This document shows, piece by piece, positions 22,939 through 33,048 of a stretch of DNA of 64,000 bases. Source of the stretch: Pseudomonas marginalis (GTDB lineage Bacteria > Pseudomonadota > Gammaproteobacteria > Pseudomonadales > Pseudomonadaceae); NCBI RefSeq assembly GCF_024169655.1, contig NZ_JALJWV010000001.1:439001-503000 (forward strand). The letters are read 5' to 3'. Every line of letters begins with the position of its first letter. The first letter of the stretch is position 1. The notes under the pieces are model-generated. The model saw only the letters and a program-made list of their open reading frames with translations, was not told where the DNA came from and ran no database searches. Made by a program: the position numbers and the translations under genes.

Positions 22939-23790
22939 ATGGCTAAAATAATCGGCATCATCGTCGTCCTTGCAAGTGTGCTCGGTGGCTATGTCCTGTC
23001 TCACGGCAAGATTGCTGCGTTGATCCAGCCCTTCGAAGTGATGATTATTGGCGGCGCGGCATTCGGCGCATTCTTGCAGGCCAACCCCGGCTACATGACC
23101 ATGCACGTGATCAAGAAGTCGCTGGGCATGTTCAGCTCGCGCTTCTCCCACACCTTCTACATGGAAGTGCTGGGGCTGGTTTACGAGATCCTCAACAAGA
23201 GTCGCCGTGAAGGCATGATGGCTATCGAAGCGGACATCGAGGACGCTGCGGCGAGCCCGATTTTCGCCAAGTACCCGGCAGTGCTCAAAGACGAGCGCAT
23301 GACCGCCTACATCTGCGACTACTTGCGCATCATGTCCTCCGGCAACATGGCCCCCCACGAGCTGGAAGGCCTGTTCGACATGGAATTGTTCAGCCTCAAA
23401 GAAGAGCTGGAACACCCGTCCCACGCGGTCACCGGTATTGCCGACGGCATGCCCGGCTTCGGTATTGTTGCGGCGGTACTCGGTATCGTGGTGACCATGG
23501 CGTCCCTCGGCGAGGGCGACCAGGCGGCCATCGGCATGCACGTGGGTGCGGCGCTGGTCGGTACGTTCTTCGGTATTCTTGCGGCCTACGGTTTCTTCGG
23601 CCCGCTCGCGACCTCCCTGGCCCACGATGCCAAGGAAGAAATCAATCTGTATGAAGCGATCAAGGCCAGCCTGGTGGCTTCGGCCTCCGGCATGCCGCCT
23701 TCGCTGGCGGTGGAATTCGGTCGTAAGGTGCTGTACCCGAAACATCGCCCGAGTTTTGCCGAGCTGGAACAAGCGGTTCGCGGTCGCTAA
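22939..23790 (+). CDS. motA: flagellar motor stator protein MotA
   Basis: Proton-channel stator subunit of the flagellar motor in the inner membrane. The 283-residue chain has four transmembrane segments (1-22, 33-52, and two between about 170 and 220). A large cytoplasmic loop contains the rotor-contact region, and the family signature GMPGFGIVAAVLGIVVTM is present. motB follows after three bases. Synteny with rsgA and orn matches the motAB (not motCD) locus of pseudomonads. Confidence 0.97.
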   Translation: MAKIIGIIVVLASVLGGYVLSHGKIAALIQPFEVMIIGGAAFGAFLQANPGYMTMHVIKKSLGMFSSRFSHTFYMEVLGLVYEILNKSRREGMMAIEADIEDAAASPIFAKYPAVLKDERMTAYICDYLRIMSSGNMAPHELEGLFDMELFSLKEELEHPSHAVTGIADGMPGFGIVAAVLGIVVTMASLGEGDQAAIGMHVGAALVGTFFGILAAYGFFGPLATSLAHDAKEEINLYEAIKASLVASASGMPPSLAVEFGRKVLYPKHRPSFAELEQAVRGR

Positions 23791-23793
23791 GCC

Positions 23794-24816
23794 ATGGAAA
23801 ACAACCAGCCGATAATCATCAAGCGCGTCAAGCGCTTCGCTGCGGGGCACCATGGTGGCGCCTGGAAAATCGCCTTCGCCGACTTTGCAACGGCGATGAT
23901 GGCGTTCTTCCTGGTGCTGTGGCTGATGTCCACCGCGACCCCCGAGCAAAAGATCGCCATCGCCGGTTACTTCAAAGACCCGATTGGTTTCTCGGAAAGC
24001 GGCACGCCCTTCGTGATCGACCTGGGCGGTTCGCCGCAGTTGGCGCCGGAGCGCACCATCAATCCTGAGGTCAAGACCGAGGCGCCGCAGGAAAACATTC
24101 CGATCGAGCGCAAAACCGTCGAAAGCCTGGCCGAACAGGTCGAGCAGGAACGCCTCGAATTGTTGCTGAAGGAGTTGCAGACCAAGGTTGACGAAAACCC
24201 GCAGCTGCTGAAATTCAAGGATCAGATTTCGTTCGAGATCACCCCGGACGGTTTGCGCATCCAGATCACCGACGCCGCCAACCGGCCGATGTTCGACTCC
24301 GGCAGTGCGCGGTTGAAACCGTACTTTGAAGACATCCTGCTGGCCATGGCCGACACCATCAAGGCAGTGCCGAACAAGATCAGCGTCAGCGGCCATACCG
24401 ATGCCAAGCCGTATGCGGGGCAAGGCGATTTCGGCAACTGGGAACTCTCGGCCAACCGCGCCAACGCCGCCCGGCGTGCGTTGGTGGCCGGCAGCTACCC
24501 GGACTCGCAAGTGGCGCGGGTGGTGGGTTTTGCTTCGTCGCAGCTGTTTGATGCCAAGGACCCGTTCAACCCGATCAACCGCCGGATCGATATTGTTGTG
24601 CTGACCAAAAAGGCTCAGCGTGCGATTGAAGGTGATCAGCCGCCACCGCCACCGCCACCGACCCCAGATGCGGGTGCGCAGGGCGGAGCACCGGTCGACC
24701 CGAACGCTATTCCGCCGGGGCAGGAGCCATTGCCGGCGCATGAGCTGCGGCAGAAGTTGAACCTGTTCGAGGGTGGCGGGATGAAAGACCCTACGGTGCC
24801 GGGTACGGGATCGTAA
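23794..24816 (+). CDS. motB: flagellar motor stator protein MotB
   Basis: Peptidoglycan-anchored stator partner of MotA. The 340-residue protein has one N-terminal membrane helix carrying the proton-binding Asp30 (IAFADFATAMMAFFLVLW). A plug/linker region and an OmpA-like peptidoglycan-binding domain (about 150-270, with SGHTDAKPY and NWELSANRANAARRAL) follow. A poly-proline stretch and a disordered tail end the protein. Confidence 0.97.
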   Translation: MENNQPIIIKRVKRFAAGHHGGAWKIAFADFATAMMAFFLVLWLMSTATPEQKIAIAGYFKDPIGFSESGTPFVIDLGGSPQLAPERTINPEVKTEAPQENIPIERKTVESLAEQVEQERLELLLKELQTKVDENPQLLKFKDQISFEITPDGLRIQITDAANRPMFDSGSARLKPYFEDILLAMADTIKAVPNKISVSGHTDAKPYAGQGDFGNWELSANRANAARRALVAGSYPDSQVARVVGFASSQLFDAKDPFNPINRRIDIVVLTKKAQRAIEGDQPPPPPPPTPDAGAQGGAPVDPNAIPPGQEPLPAHELRQKLNLFEGGGMKDPTVPGTGS

Positions 24817-24820
24817 GCCG

Positions 24821-24859
24821 CATACAACAAGGCCGCGATAAACGCGGCCTTGTTGTATG
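24821..24859. terminator. bidirectional terminator between motB and rsgA
   Basis: CATACAACAAGGCCGCG (24821-24837) pairs without mismatch with 24843-24859 around the loop ATAAA, giving a 17-bp stem. The outer A/T-rich half acts as the U-tract in either direction. It separates two convergent genes. Confidence 0.92.
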
Positions 24860-24865
24860 CGCTGT

Positions 24866-25897
24866 TTAGTAACTGCTCTCTGGCAAGCTCGCAATAATCG
24901 ACCGATAGCTGTTCATCCGCTGCTGCTGCACGCGGCCATCTTCCAGCGCCTTGAGCAGGGCACAACCGGGTTCGCGGTCGTGTTTGCAGTCGCGGAAGCG
25001 GCAGGTGCCGATCAGGTCGTTGAACTCGATGAAACCGGCTTCCACGTCGCTGCGGCTGACATGGCCGAGGCCGAATTCACGAATGCCTGGGGAGTCGATC
25101 AGCTCACCGCCGCCGGGGAAGTGGAACAACCGCGCGGTGGTGGTGGTGTGGGTGCCCTGGCCGGACAGCTCCGACAGCGGGCCGACACGGGTGTCGACTT
25201 CCGGCAGCAGGCTGTTGACCAGCGATGACTTGCCCACGCCAGACTGGCCGACGAATACGCTGATGCGCCCGTCCAACTGTTGTTGCAGTTGTTCCATGCC
25301 ATTGCCGTGATGGGCCGACACTTCCAGCACCGGGTAGCCCAGGGTGCGGTAGACCGCCAGCAACGCGTTGAGCGCCGGGGCGTTCTGTTCGTCGATCAGG
25401 TCGAATTTGTTCAGCAACAACAGCGGACGAATGCCCGCATGCTCGGCTGCGACCAGATAACGGTCGATCAGGTTGGCATGGGGCTCGGGCAGGGGCGCGA
25501 AGACGATGACGATCATGTCGACGTTGGCCGCCACCGGCTTCAACTGGCCGCGGCTGTCGGGGCGGCGCAGTTCGGTGGTGCGAGGCAGTTGGGCGACGAT
25601 CACGCCGATGCCTTGGTTGCCGGCACGCCACACCACTCGGTCGCCGGTCACCAGCGCCGGCAGGTTGGCGCGCAGGTGGCAGCGGAAGACCTGGCCGGCG
25701 AGCTCGCCTTCGAGCGCCTCGACTTCGACCTGCACACCAAAGTGCGCGATCACCAGGCCCGTTTGTTCGGGGCCCAGGTCGCCGCCCTCGAGCGCTTCCA
25801 CGGCGGAGGATTCACGTTTGGCGGCGCGTGCGGCGCGTTCGCCCTGAATCTTTTCGATGCGCCAGTTTTGGCGACGGTTGAGCTGGCGTTTGGCCAT
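24866..25897 (-). CDS. rsgA: ribosome small subunit-dependent GTPase A
   Basis: Circularly permuted GTPase that checks late 30S subunit assembly. The 343-residue protein has an N-terminal OB fold. The permuted G motifs NKFDL (G4), [12 protein letters not shown] (G1) and [10 protein letters not shown] (G3) follow, then a C-terminal zinc finger ([14 protein letters not shown]). The start [13 protein letters not shown] at 25897 is preferred over the ATG at 25921. It is divergent from orn. Confidence 0.96.
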   Translation of the reverse strand: MAKRQLNRRQNWRIEKIQGERAARAAKRESSAVEALEGGDLGPEQTGLVIAHFGVQVEVEALEGELAGQVFRCHLRANLPALVTGDRVVWRAGNQGIGVIVAQLPRTTELRRPDSRGQLKPVAANVDMIVIVFAPLPEPHANLIDRYLVAAEHAGIRPLLLLNKFDLIDEQNAPALNALLAVYRTLGYPVLEVSAHHGNGMEQLQQQLDGRISVFVGQSGVGKSSLVNSLLPEVDTRVGPLSELSGQGTHTTTTARLFHFPGGGELIDSPGIREFGLGHVSRSDVEAGFIEFNDLIGTCRFRDCKHDREPGCALLKALEDGRVQQQRMNSYRSIIASLPESSY

Positions 25898-26005
25898 TGG
25901 TGTTCCGTGTCGATAATGCAAAGGTTAGGTAAAACGGTCGCGAGTCTAGCACGGCCCCGCCTGCTAAACTGTGCGGCTACGCCAAGGTGCCAAGAGAATC
26001 AAGCC

Positions 26006-26548
26006 ATGCAAAACCCACAAAATCTGATTTGGATCGATCTGGAAATGACCGGTCTGAACCCCGACACCGACGTCATCATCGAGATGGCGACCATTGTCAC
26101 CGACAGCAACCTCAATACCTTGGCCGAAGGTCCGGTGATCGCCATCCACCACAGCGACGCCATCCTCGCCACCATGGACGAGTGGAACACCCGCACCCAC
26201 GGCAACTCCGGCCTGACCCAGCGCGTGCGTGACAGCCGCATCAGCATGGCCGAAGCCGAAGCCGAAACCATCGCCTTCCTGGAAAAGTGGGTGCCCAAGG
26301 GCAAGTCGCCGATCTGCGGTAACAGCATCTGCCAGGACCGCCGCTTTCTTTATACCCACATGAAGGCACTGGAAAGCTACTTCCACTACCGCAACCTGGA
26401 TGTGTCCACTCTTAAGGAGCTGGCCGCGCGCTGGGCGCCGGAAGTCAAAGACAGCTTCCATAAAGGCAGCGCTCACTTGGCGCTGGATGATATTCGTGAG
26501 TCGATCGCCGAGTTGCAGCACTACCGCAAGCACTTCATCAAGGCTTGA
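26006..26548 (+). CDS. orn: oligoribonuclease
   Basis: 3'-5' exoribonuclease that degrades 2-5-mer RNAs and pGpG, and so completes c-di-GMP breakdown. It is a 180-residue DEDDh exonuclease: [10 protein letters not shown] supplies Asp11 and Glu13, and the ExoIII motif contains [11 protein letters not shown]. The ATG at 26006 is chosen. The frame is open far upstream, but that part is antisense to rsgA. Confidence 0.97.
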   Translation: MQNPQNLIWIDLEMTGLNPDTDVIIEMATIVTDSNLNTLAEGPVIAIHHSDAILATMDEWNTRTHGNSGLTQRVRDSRISMAEAEAETIAFLEKWVPKGKSPICGNSICQDRRFLYTHMKALESYFHYRNLDVSTLKELAARWAPEVKDSFHKGSAHLALDDIRESIAELQHYRKHFIKA

Positions 26549-26640
26549 TGCATGGGGCGTCTCGGTCTTTCGCCAAGCGCCCTCTTTTGGTGCCATCAGC
26601 AAATGATTAGACTGCGCGCCTCTTTGAAAGGATCGCCATC

Positions 26641-27255
26641 ATGCTGCTGATGCTCTACCTCATCGCCATCACTGCCGAAGCCATGACCGGTGCCTTGTCT
26701 GCCGGTCGGCGTGGCATGGACTGGTTTGGCGTGGTGCTGATCGCCTGTGTGACGGCGTTGGGCGGCGGTTCGGTGCGCGATGTGCTGCTCGGGCATTACC
26801 CGCTGACCTGGGTCAAGCACCCGGAATACCTGGTGCTGACGTCCGTCGCCGCGCTGGTGACGATCTTTATCGCACCGCTCATGCGCCGCCTGCGCTCGCT
26901 GTTTCTGGCGCTGGATGCCGTGGGTTTGGTCGCCTTTACCCTGATCGGCTGCATGACCGCCCTGGAAATGGGCCACGGTATGCTGGTGGCGTCGGTCAGC
27001 GGTGTGATCACCGGGGTGTTTGGCGGCATCCTGCGGGATATTTTCTGCAACGACATCCCGCTGATCTTTCGCCGTGAGCTGTACGCCAGCGTGTCATTCC
27101 TCGCCGCCTGGTTCTACTTGCTGTGTCTCTATCTGCAACTGCCGGGCGAGCAGGCGATTATGCTCACCCTGTTCAGCGGCTTTCTCCTGCGCCTGCTGGC
27201 GATCCGTTTTCACTGGGAAATGCCCAAGTTCATCTACAACGACGACGTTCATTGA
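26641..27255 (+). CDS. TRIC-family (UPF0126) membrane channel
   Basis: A 204-residue inner-membrane protein with seven predicted helices arranged as two UPF0126/TRIC repeats, each with a glycine-rich kink: GGGSVRDVLLG (about 41-51) and GGILRDIF (about 129-136). Bacterial homologues form trimeric, K+-permeable channels. Physiological role here is unknown. Its last 7 bases overlap the convergent queG. Confidence 0.88.
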   Translation: MLLMLYLIAITAEAMTGALSAGRRGMDWFGVVLIACVTALGGGSVRDVLLGHYPLTWVKHPEYLVLTSVAALVTIFIAPLMRRLRSLFLALDAVGLVAFTLIGCMTALEMGHGMLVASVSGVITGVFGGILRDIFCNDIPLIFRRELYASVSFLAAWFYLLCLYLQLPGEQAIMLTLFSGFLLRLLAIRFHWEMPKFIYNDDVH

Positions 27256-28316
27256 CGCTCGGCGTGCTGTTTCAGCGCCCATTCCACGTGTTCGCGCACC
27301 AGCTCCGAGGGGTAGTCCCGGCGCGCCTTCAAGGCTTCCAGCACCGGAATGCTCGATGGCGCATTGCCCAGGCCCACCGCCAGGTTGCGCAGCCAGCGCT
27401 CGTAGCCGGCGCGGCGTAGGGGCGAGCCTTCGGTGCTGCTGAGGAATTTATCCTCGTCCCACATAAACAGTTCGGCCAGTTGCGCGTTATCCAGGTTGTG
27501 CCGTGGCTTGAAATCGCTTTCGGCGGTGGAGCGGGCGAAACGATTCCATGGGCAAACGATCTGACAGTCATCGCAACCGAAAACCCGGTTGCCGATCAGT
27601 GGGCGCAAGTCTTCAGGGATCGCGCTCTTGAGTTCGATGGTCAGGTAGGAAATGCAGCGCCGCGCGTCCAGCACGTAAGGCCCGACGAACGCGTTGGTCG
27701 GGCAGATATCCAGACAGGCGGTACAGCGGCCGCAATGTTCGGTGGCGTGGGGCGGATCGACCGGTAGCGGCAAGTCGACAAACAGCTCGCTCAGGAAGAA
27801 GTAGCTGCCGGCCTTGCGATTGAGGACCAGGGTGTTTTTGCCGATCCAGCCCAGCCCGGCTTTCTCGGCGATGGCTTTTTCGAGCACCGGTGCGCTGTCG
27901 ACAAAGGCGCGAAAGCCGAAGGGGCCGATTTGCGCCTGGATGCGTTCGGCCAGTTGCTGCACGCGCTTGCGGATCAGCTTGTGGTAGTCGCGGCCGAGGG
28001 CGTAACGGGAGATGTAGGCTTTTTCCGGTTGGGCCAGCCGTTGCGCCATGTGCGTGTCGCCGGGCAGGTAGTCCATGCGCAGCGAGACTACGCGCAAGGT
28101 GCCCGGCACCAACTCTTCGGGGTGCGAGCGTTTGCTGCCGTGGGCGCCCATGTACTCCATCTCGCCGTGGTAACCCGCGTCGAGCCAGCGTTGCAGGTGC
28201 TGTTCATGCTCGGCCAGGTCCAGGCCGCTGATGCCGACTTGTTGAAAGCCCAGCTCGCGGCCCCAGTCTTTGATCGATTGGGCGAGCGCGGGCAGATCGG
28301 AGGTAATAGCAGGCAT
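27249..28316 (-). CDS. queG: epoxyqueuosine reductase
   Basis: Cobalamin- and Fe-S-dependent enzyme that reduces epoxyqueuosine to queuosine in tRNA. The 355-residue protein has two 4Fe-4S motifs, CGRCTACLDICPTNAF and CDDCQIVCPWN, and the family segment YALGRDYHKLIRKRVQQLA. The ATG at 28316 (MPAITSDL) is chosen. The frame continues open through the antisense of nnrD, which is not coding. It is divergent from nnrD. Confidence 0.95.
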   Translation of the reverse strand: MPAITSDLPALAQSIKDWGRELGFQQVGISGLDLAEHEQHLQRWLDAGYHGEMEYMGAHGSKRSHPEELVPGTLRVVSLRMDYLPGDTHMAQRLAQPEKAYISRYALGRDYHKLIRKRVQQLAERIQAQIGPFGFRAFVDSAPVLEKAIAEKAGLGWIGKNTLVLNRKAGSYFFLSELFVDLPLPVDPPHATEHCGRCTACLDICPTNAFVGPYVLDARRCISYLTIELKSAIPEDLRPLIGNRVFGCDDCQIVCPWNRFARSTAESDFKPRHNLDNAQLAELFMWDEDKFLSSTEGSPLRRAGYERWLRNLAVGLGNAPSSIPVLEALKARRDYPSELVREHVEWALKQHAERQ

Positions 28317-28379
28317 GAGACACGGGAAACCACAGGTTAGATAGGTATAATTCTGCCAGACATCGGAGCTTGAAGACGC

Positions 28380-29240
28380 ATGCCGCAGACAAAACACGCA
28401 ATAACCGACGTTCAGCCCCTGTTGCCCGGCGATTTGCCGCAACTGGCTGCGCGTTCCCCGGACGCCCATAAAGGCCGGTTCGGTCATCTGCTGGTCATCG
28501 GTGGTGACAGAGGCTTTGGCGGCGCTGCGTTGCTCAGTGCCGAAAGTGCGCTGCGCAGCGGCGCGGGCATGGTGTCCCTGGCGACCCGCCTTGAGCACGT
28601 GCCCGCCGCATTGGCGCGCTTGCCGGAAGTCATGACCGTCGGCGTGAGTTCGGCCAACCAATTGATGGGGTTGCTGGAAAAGATCTCGGTTATCGTCATC
28701 GGTCCGGGCCTGGGCGATGCCGCCTGGGGCAAGAGCCTGCTGTCCGTCGCCGCCAACGCCAAGCAGCCGCAAGTCTGGGACGCCGATGCCTTGAATCAGC
28801 TGGCGACCGGCAGCGTAAGCCTTCCCGCCAACTGCGTGATCACCCCGCATCCAGGCGAAGCCGCGCGTTTGATGGGGATGTCGACAGCAGAGGTTCAGGC
28901 GGATCGTCTTAAGGTGGCGCGCGCGTTGAGCCAGAAATTCAACGCCGTGGCTATTCTCAAGGGGGCGGGCAGTTTGATCGCCAGCCCGGACGGCCGCGTT
29001 GCGCGTTGCGACCAAGGCCATCCGGCCATGGCGACCGCAGGGCTCGGCGACGTGTTGGCCGGCCTGGTGGGCGCGTTGCTCGCGCAGGGTATGCCCGCGT
29101 ATGACGCCGGTTGCCTGGCCGTGTGGTTGCACGCCACGGCGGGAGCTCGGCAGGGCACCTTGGGTCGCGGCCTGGCTGCCAGCGACCTGATACCCGCCAT
29201 TCGTCAATTGCTTGAGGAACAGTCACCGTGTCTGAAGTAA
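28380..29240 (+). CDS. nnrD: ADP-dependent NAD(P)H-hydrate dehydratase
   Basis: Repairs NAD(P)HX hydrates using ADP. The 286-residue protein is a stand-alone ribokinase-like dehydratase domain: KGRFGHLLVIGGDRGFGGAA, DADALNQL, TPHPGEAARLMG and the AGLGDVLAGLVGALLAQG anion-hole region. The N-terminal NAD(P)HX epimerase (YjeF_N) domain that E. coli fuses to it is absent and not seen in this window. It overlaps tsaE by 13 bases and opens the long nnrD-hflC gene run. Confidence 0.94.
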   Translation: MPQTKHAITDVQPLLPGDLPQLAARSPDAHKGRFGHLLVIGGDRGFGGAALLSAESALRSGAGMVSLATRLEHVPAALARLPEVMTVGVSSANQLMGLLEKISVIVIGPGLGDAAWGKSLLSVAANAKQPQVWDADALNQLATGSVSLPANCVITPHPGEAARLMGMSTAEVQADRLKVARALSQKFNAVAILKGAGSLIASPDGRVARCDQGHPAMATAGLGDVLAGLVGALLAQGMPAYDAGCLAVWLHATAGARQGTLGRGLAASDLIPAIRQLLEEQSPCLK

Positions 29241-29698
29241 TTCTTTTCCTGGCGGATGAAGCGGCAATGGTCGCCTTCGGTCATCGGATTGCCCAGGTGA
29301 CAGGCGGGGCGGGGCTGATCTTTCTCGAAGGCGACCTGGGGGCGGGCAAGACCACGCTGTCCCGGGGGATCATTCGCGGGTTGGGCCATGCGGGGGCGGT
29401 GAAAAGTCCGACCTTTACGTTGGTCGAACCTTATGAGATCGGTGCGATAAGAGCCTTCCACTTTGACCTCTATCGCCTGGTAGACCCCGAAGAGCTGGAG
29501 TACATGGGGATTCGGGATTATTTCGAGGATGACGCGCTGTGCCTGATCGAGTGGCCAGATAAAGGCACAGGCTTTTTGCCAAAGCCGGACCTGACCATTA
29601 CCATTACGCCGCATGATCACGGACGTCGGCTGAAGTTGTTGCCCCAGGGCGCGCGCGGTGAGTCGTGGTGCGCCGCTCTGGCATTGGAATTCAAATAA
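29228..29698 (+). CDS. tsaE: tRNA threonylcarbamoyladenosine biosynthesis ATPase TsaE
   Basis: ATPase that drives the TsaB-TsaD complex in t6A37 tRNA modification. The 156-residue protein has Walker A GDLGAGKTTLSRG (about 36-48), the VKSPTFTLVEPY switch and the CLIEWPDKG motif. It starts with GTG at 29228 inside the end of nnrD, which implies coupling. Confidence 0.96.
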   Translation: MSEVILFLADEAAMVAFGHRIAQVTGGAGLIFLEGDLGAGKTTLSRGIIRGLGHAGAVKSPTFTLVEPYEIGAIRAFHFDLYRLVDPEELEYMGIRDYFEDDALCLIEWPDKGTGFLPKPDLTITITPHDHGRRLKLLPQGARGESWCAALALEFK

Positions 29699-29713
29699 TT
29701 GGTGGGGTTCGGT

Positions 29714-31135
29714 ATGCGCTTTCGCGCGTTGGTTGCTGTCGTAGGGGTGTTGCTTGCGGCAATGACTGTCAATGCTCTGGCTGCGTCACAGGTGAAGAGT
29801 GTTCGCCTGTGGCGAGCGCCGGATAACACGCGACTGGTGTTCGACCTGTCTGGCCCGGTCCAGCACAGCGTCTTTACCCTGACGGCGCCTGATCGCCTGG
29901 TGATCGACATCAACGGTGCGAGCCTGGCCGCGCCGCTGAAAATCTCCACCGCCAACACGCCAATTACCAGCATGCGCTCGGCCCAGCGCACGCCGACCGA
30001 TCTGCGCGTGGTCATCGACCTGAAAAAGGCCGTGACCCCGAAAAGTTTCGCCCTGGCGCCCAACGCCCAGTACGGCAACCGCCTGGTGGTCGACCTGTTC
30101 GACAACGCCGCGGATGCCGCACCGCCGCCCGCGCCGACGCCAAGCGTGGCGACCGTTCCGGCCGTGCCGGTCAGCCCGTCGCAACCGCAGGTCAAGTTGC
30201 CACCGCCGCCGCCGGCGCCGGCGGGTAAACGCGACATTATCGTGGTGATCGACGCCGGTCACGGCGGCGAAGACCCGGGCGCTTCCGGCTCGCGTGGCCA
30301 GCATGAAAAAGACGTGGTGTTGGCCATCGCCCGTGAATTGCAGCGCCAGGTCAGCGGCATGAAAGGCTATCGCGCCGAGCTGACCCGTACCGGCGACTAC
30401 TTCATCCCGCTGCGCGGCCGCACTGAAATTGCGCGCAAGAAGGGTGCCGACCTGTTCGTCTCGATCCACGCCGACGCCGCGCCTTCGGCCGCCGCCTTTG
30501 GCGCCTCGGTGTTTGCCCTGTCGGATCGCGGCGCCACGTCCGAGACCGCGCGCTGGCTGGCCGACAGTGAAAACCGTTCCGACTTGATCGGTGGGGCCGG
30601 CAACGTGTCCCTCGACGACAAGGACAAGATGCTTGCCGGTGTACTGCTCGACCTGTCGATGACCGCCTCGCTGACCTCCAGCTTGAACGTCGGGCAGAAA
30701 GTCCTGAGCAACATCGGTCGCGTGACATCGCTGCACAAACAGCGTGTGGAGCAGGCCGGGTTCATGGTGTTGAAATCGCCGGACATCCCGTCGATCCTGG
30801 TGGAAACCGGATTTATCTCCAACTCCAACGAAGCCTCGAAACTGGCCAGCGCCAGCCACCAGCAGGCATTGGCACGCTCCATCAGTGCCGGTGTGCGCCA
30901 GTTCTTCCAGCAGAACCCGCCGCCGGGCACGTATGTCGCCTGGCTGCGCGACTCCGGGAAAATCGCCCAGGGCCCGCGTGACCATCGCGTGCAGCCTGGC
31001 GACACCCTGGCCATGCTGGCGGTGCGTTTCCAGGTGTCGCCTGCGACGTTGCGCAGCGCCAACAACCTGAAAACCGATGAGTTGAAGGTCGGCCAGGTGT
31101 TGACCATCCCCGGCACTGAATTGGCGGCACAGTAA
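29714..31135 (+). CDS. amiB: N-acetylmuramoyl-L-alanine amidase AmiB
   Basis: Periplasmic zinc amidase that splits septal peptidoglycan during daughter-cell separation. The 473-residue precursor has a signal peptide and an AMIN domain (about 25-130). A Pro-rich linker leads to an Amidase_3 domain ([15 protein letters not shown] with the first zinc His, SIHADAAPS with another, ETGFISN with the catalytic Glu), and a C-terminal LysM domain follows. The ATG at 29714 is preferred over the TTG abutting tsaE. The stop overlaps mutL (TAATG). Confidence 0.96.
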   Translation: MRFRALVAVVGVLLAAMTVNALAASQVKSVRLWRAPDNTRLVFDLSGPVQHSVFTLTAPDRLVIDINGASLAAPLKISTANTPITSMRSAQRTPTDLRVVIDLKKAVTPKSFALAPNAQYGNRLVVDLFDNAADAAPPPAPTPSVATVPAVPVSPSQPQVKLPPPPPAPAGKRDIIVVIDAGHGGEDPGASGSRGQHEKDVVLAIARELQRQVSGMKGYRAELTRTGDYFIPLRGRTEIARKKGADLFVSIHADAAPSAAAFGASVFALSDRGATSETARWLADSENRSDLIGGAGNVSLDDKDKMLAGVLLDLSMTASLTSSLNVGQKVLSNIGRVTSLHKQRVEQAGFMVLKSPDIPSILVETGFISNSNEASKLASASHQQALARSISAGVRQFFQQNPPPGTYVAWLRDSGKIAQGPRDHRVQPGDTLAMLAVRFQVSPATLRSANNLKTDELKVGQVLTIPGTELAAQ

Positions 31136-33048
31136 TGAGTGAATCGATCCTCAACAGCGGCTCGCGCATCGAGCTGCTCAGCCCGCGCCTCGCCAACCAG
31201 ATTGCGGCGGGCGAGGTGGTCGAGCGGCCGGCGTCGGTGATCAAGGAGTTGCTGGAAAACAGCATCGACTCCGGCGCCAAGCGCATCGATGTCGACGTCG
31301 AGCAGGGCGGCGTCAAGCTGCTGCGGGTGCGTGACGACGGCAGCGGCATCTCCTCCGATGACCTGCCGCTGGCCCTGGCGCGGCACGCCACCAGCAAGAT
31401 TCGCGACCTGGAAGACCTTGAACGGGTGATGAGCCTGGGCTTTCGCGGTGAGGCCCTGGCTTCGATCAGCTCCGTGGCGCGCCTGACCCTGACCTCCCGC
31501 ACGCGCAGCGCCGACCAGGCCTGGCAAGTGGAGACCGAAGGCCGCGACATGGCGCCTCGGGTTCAACCGGCTGCGCATCCGGTGGGCACTTCGGTGGAAG
31601 TGCGCGACCTGTTCTTCAACACCCCGGCGCGGCGCAAATTCCTCAAGGCCGAGAAAACCGAATTCGATCACCTGCAGGAAGTCATCAAGCGCCTGGCCCT
31701 GGCGCGGTTCGACGTGGCATTCCACCTGCGTCACAACGGCAAGACCATCCTCAGCCTGCACGAAGCCAACGACGACGCCGCGCGCGCCCGGCGGGTGGCG
31801 GCGGTCTGCGGCGCGGGGTTCCTGGAGCAGGCGCTGCCGATTGAAATCGAACGCAATGGCTTGCGCCTGTGGGGTTGGGTGGGGTTGCCGACGTTCTCCC
31901 GCAGCCAGGCAGACTTGCAGTATTTCTTTGTGAACGGGCGGGCGGTGCGCGACAAACTGGTGGCCCACGCGGTGCGCCAGGCGTATCGCGACGTGCTGTT
32001 CAATGGGCGGCACCCGACGTTTGTGCTGTTCTTCGAAGTCGACCCGTCGGTGGTCGACGTCAACGTACACCCCACCAAGCATGAAGTGCGCTTCCGTGAC
32101 GGGCGCATGGTGCATGACTTCCTCTACGGCACCTTGCACCGCGCGCTGGGCGATGTGCGTCCGGATGACCAGCTGTCCGCGCCGATCGTGACGGCGGTGG
32201 TTCGCCCGAGTGGCCCGGAAGCCGGCGAGTTCGGCCCACAGGGCGAAATGAGCCTGGCGGGCAACCTGCTGCAATCGCCGCAACCACAGCCGAACTACAC
32301 GGCGCCGGGCTCGGGTGCGGGGGCGGGCTATCAGTATCAATACACTCCGCGTCCGCAATCGGCGGTGCCGGCGGCCGAGGCCCAGGCGGCCTATCGTGAA
32401 TTCTATGCGCCGCTGCCGGGCGCTGAGCCGAGCGCGGTCGCGTTGCCCGAAGGTGGCGGGGATATTCCGCCGCTGGGCTATGCATTGGCGCAACTCAAGG
32501 GCATCTACATCCTTGCGGAAAACGCCCACGGCCTGGTGCTGGTGGACATGCACGCCGCCCACGAGCGGATCATGTACGAGCGCCTGAAAATCGCCATGGC
32601 CAGCGAAGGCCTGAGCGGCCAGCCGCTGCTGGTGCCGGAATCCCTGGCGGTCAGCCAGCGTGAAGCCGATTGTGCCGAAGAGCACGCCAGCGTGTTCCAG
32701 AAACTCGGTTTCGAACTGCAACGCCTGGGCCCGGAAACCCTGGCGATCCGCCAGATTCCCGCGCTGCTCAAGCAAGCCGAGGCCAACCGGTTGGTGGCCG
32801 ACGTCTTGGCGGACCTGATGGAATACGGCACCAGTGACCGTATCCAGGCGCACATCAACGAACTGCTCGGCACCATGGCCTGCCACGGCGCGATCCGCGC
32901 CAATCGCCGCCTGGCCTTGCCGGAAATGAACGGCCTGCTGCGCGACATGGAAAACACCGAGCGCAGCGGACAATGCAACCATGGCCGACCGACCTGGACC
33001 CAAATGGGCCTGGACGATCTGGACAAACTGTTCTTGCGCGGCCGTTGA
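31135..33048 (+). CDS. mutL: DNA mismatch repair protein MutL
   Basis: Links MutS recognition to downstream repair. The 637-residue protein has the N-terminal GHKL ATPase ([36 protein letters not shown]) and a Pro/Gln/Ala-rich linker (about 365-440). The C-terminal dimerisation domain carries DMHAAHERI and [12 protein letters not shown]. The ATPase and dimerisation segments match typical pseudomonad MutL. It overlaps amiB and miaA by one base at each end. Confidence 0.98.
   Translation: MSESILNSGSRIELLSPRLANQIAAGEVVERPASVIKELLENSIDSGAKRIDVDVEQGGVKLLRVRDDGSGISSDDLPLALARHATSKIRDLEDLERVMSLGFRGEALASISSVARLTLTSRTRSADQAWQVETEGRDMAPRVQPAAHPVGTSVEVRDLFFNTPARRKFLKAEKTEFDHLQEVIKRLALARFDVAFHLRHNGKTILSLHEANDDAARARRVAAVCGAGFLEQALPIEIERNGLRLWGWVGLPTFSRSQADLQYFFVNGRAVRDKLVAHAVRQAYRDVLFNGRHPTFVLFFEVDPSVVDVNVHPTKHEVRFRDGRMVHDFLYGTLHRALGDVRPDDQLSAPIVTAVVRPSGPEAGEFGPQGEMSLAGNLLQSPQPQPNYTAPGSGAGAGYQYQYTPRPQSAVPAAEAQAAYREFYAPLPGAEPSAVALPEGGGDIPPLGYALAQLKGIYILAENAHGLVLVDMHAAHERIMYERLKIAMASEGLSGQPLLVPESLAVSQREADCAEEHASVFQKLGFELQRLGPETLAIRQIPALLKQAEANRLVADVLADLMEYGTSDRIQAHINELLGTMACHGAIRANRRLALPEMNGLLRDMENTERSGQCNHGRPTWTQMGLDDLDKLFLRGR

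Noticed and set aside
30397..33003. 868-codon minus-strand frame opposite amiB and mutL
   Set aside because: Antisense shadow of two well-supported genes; composition typical of frame shadows in high-GC DNA.
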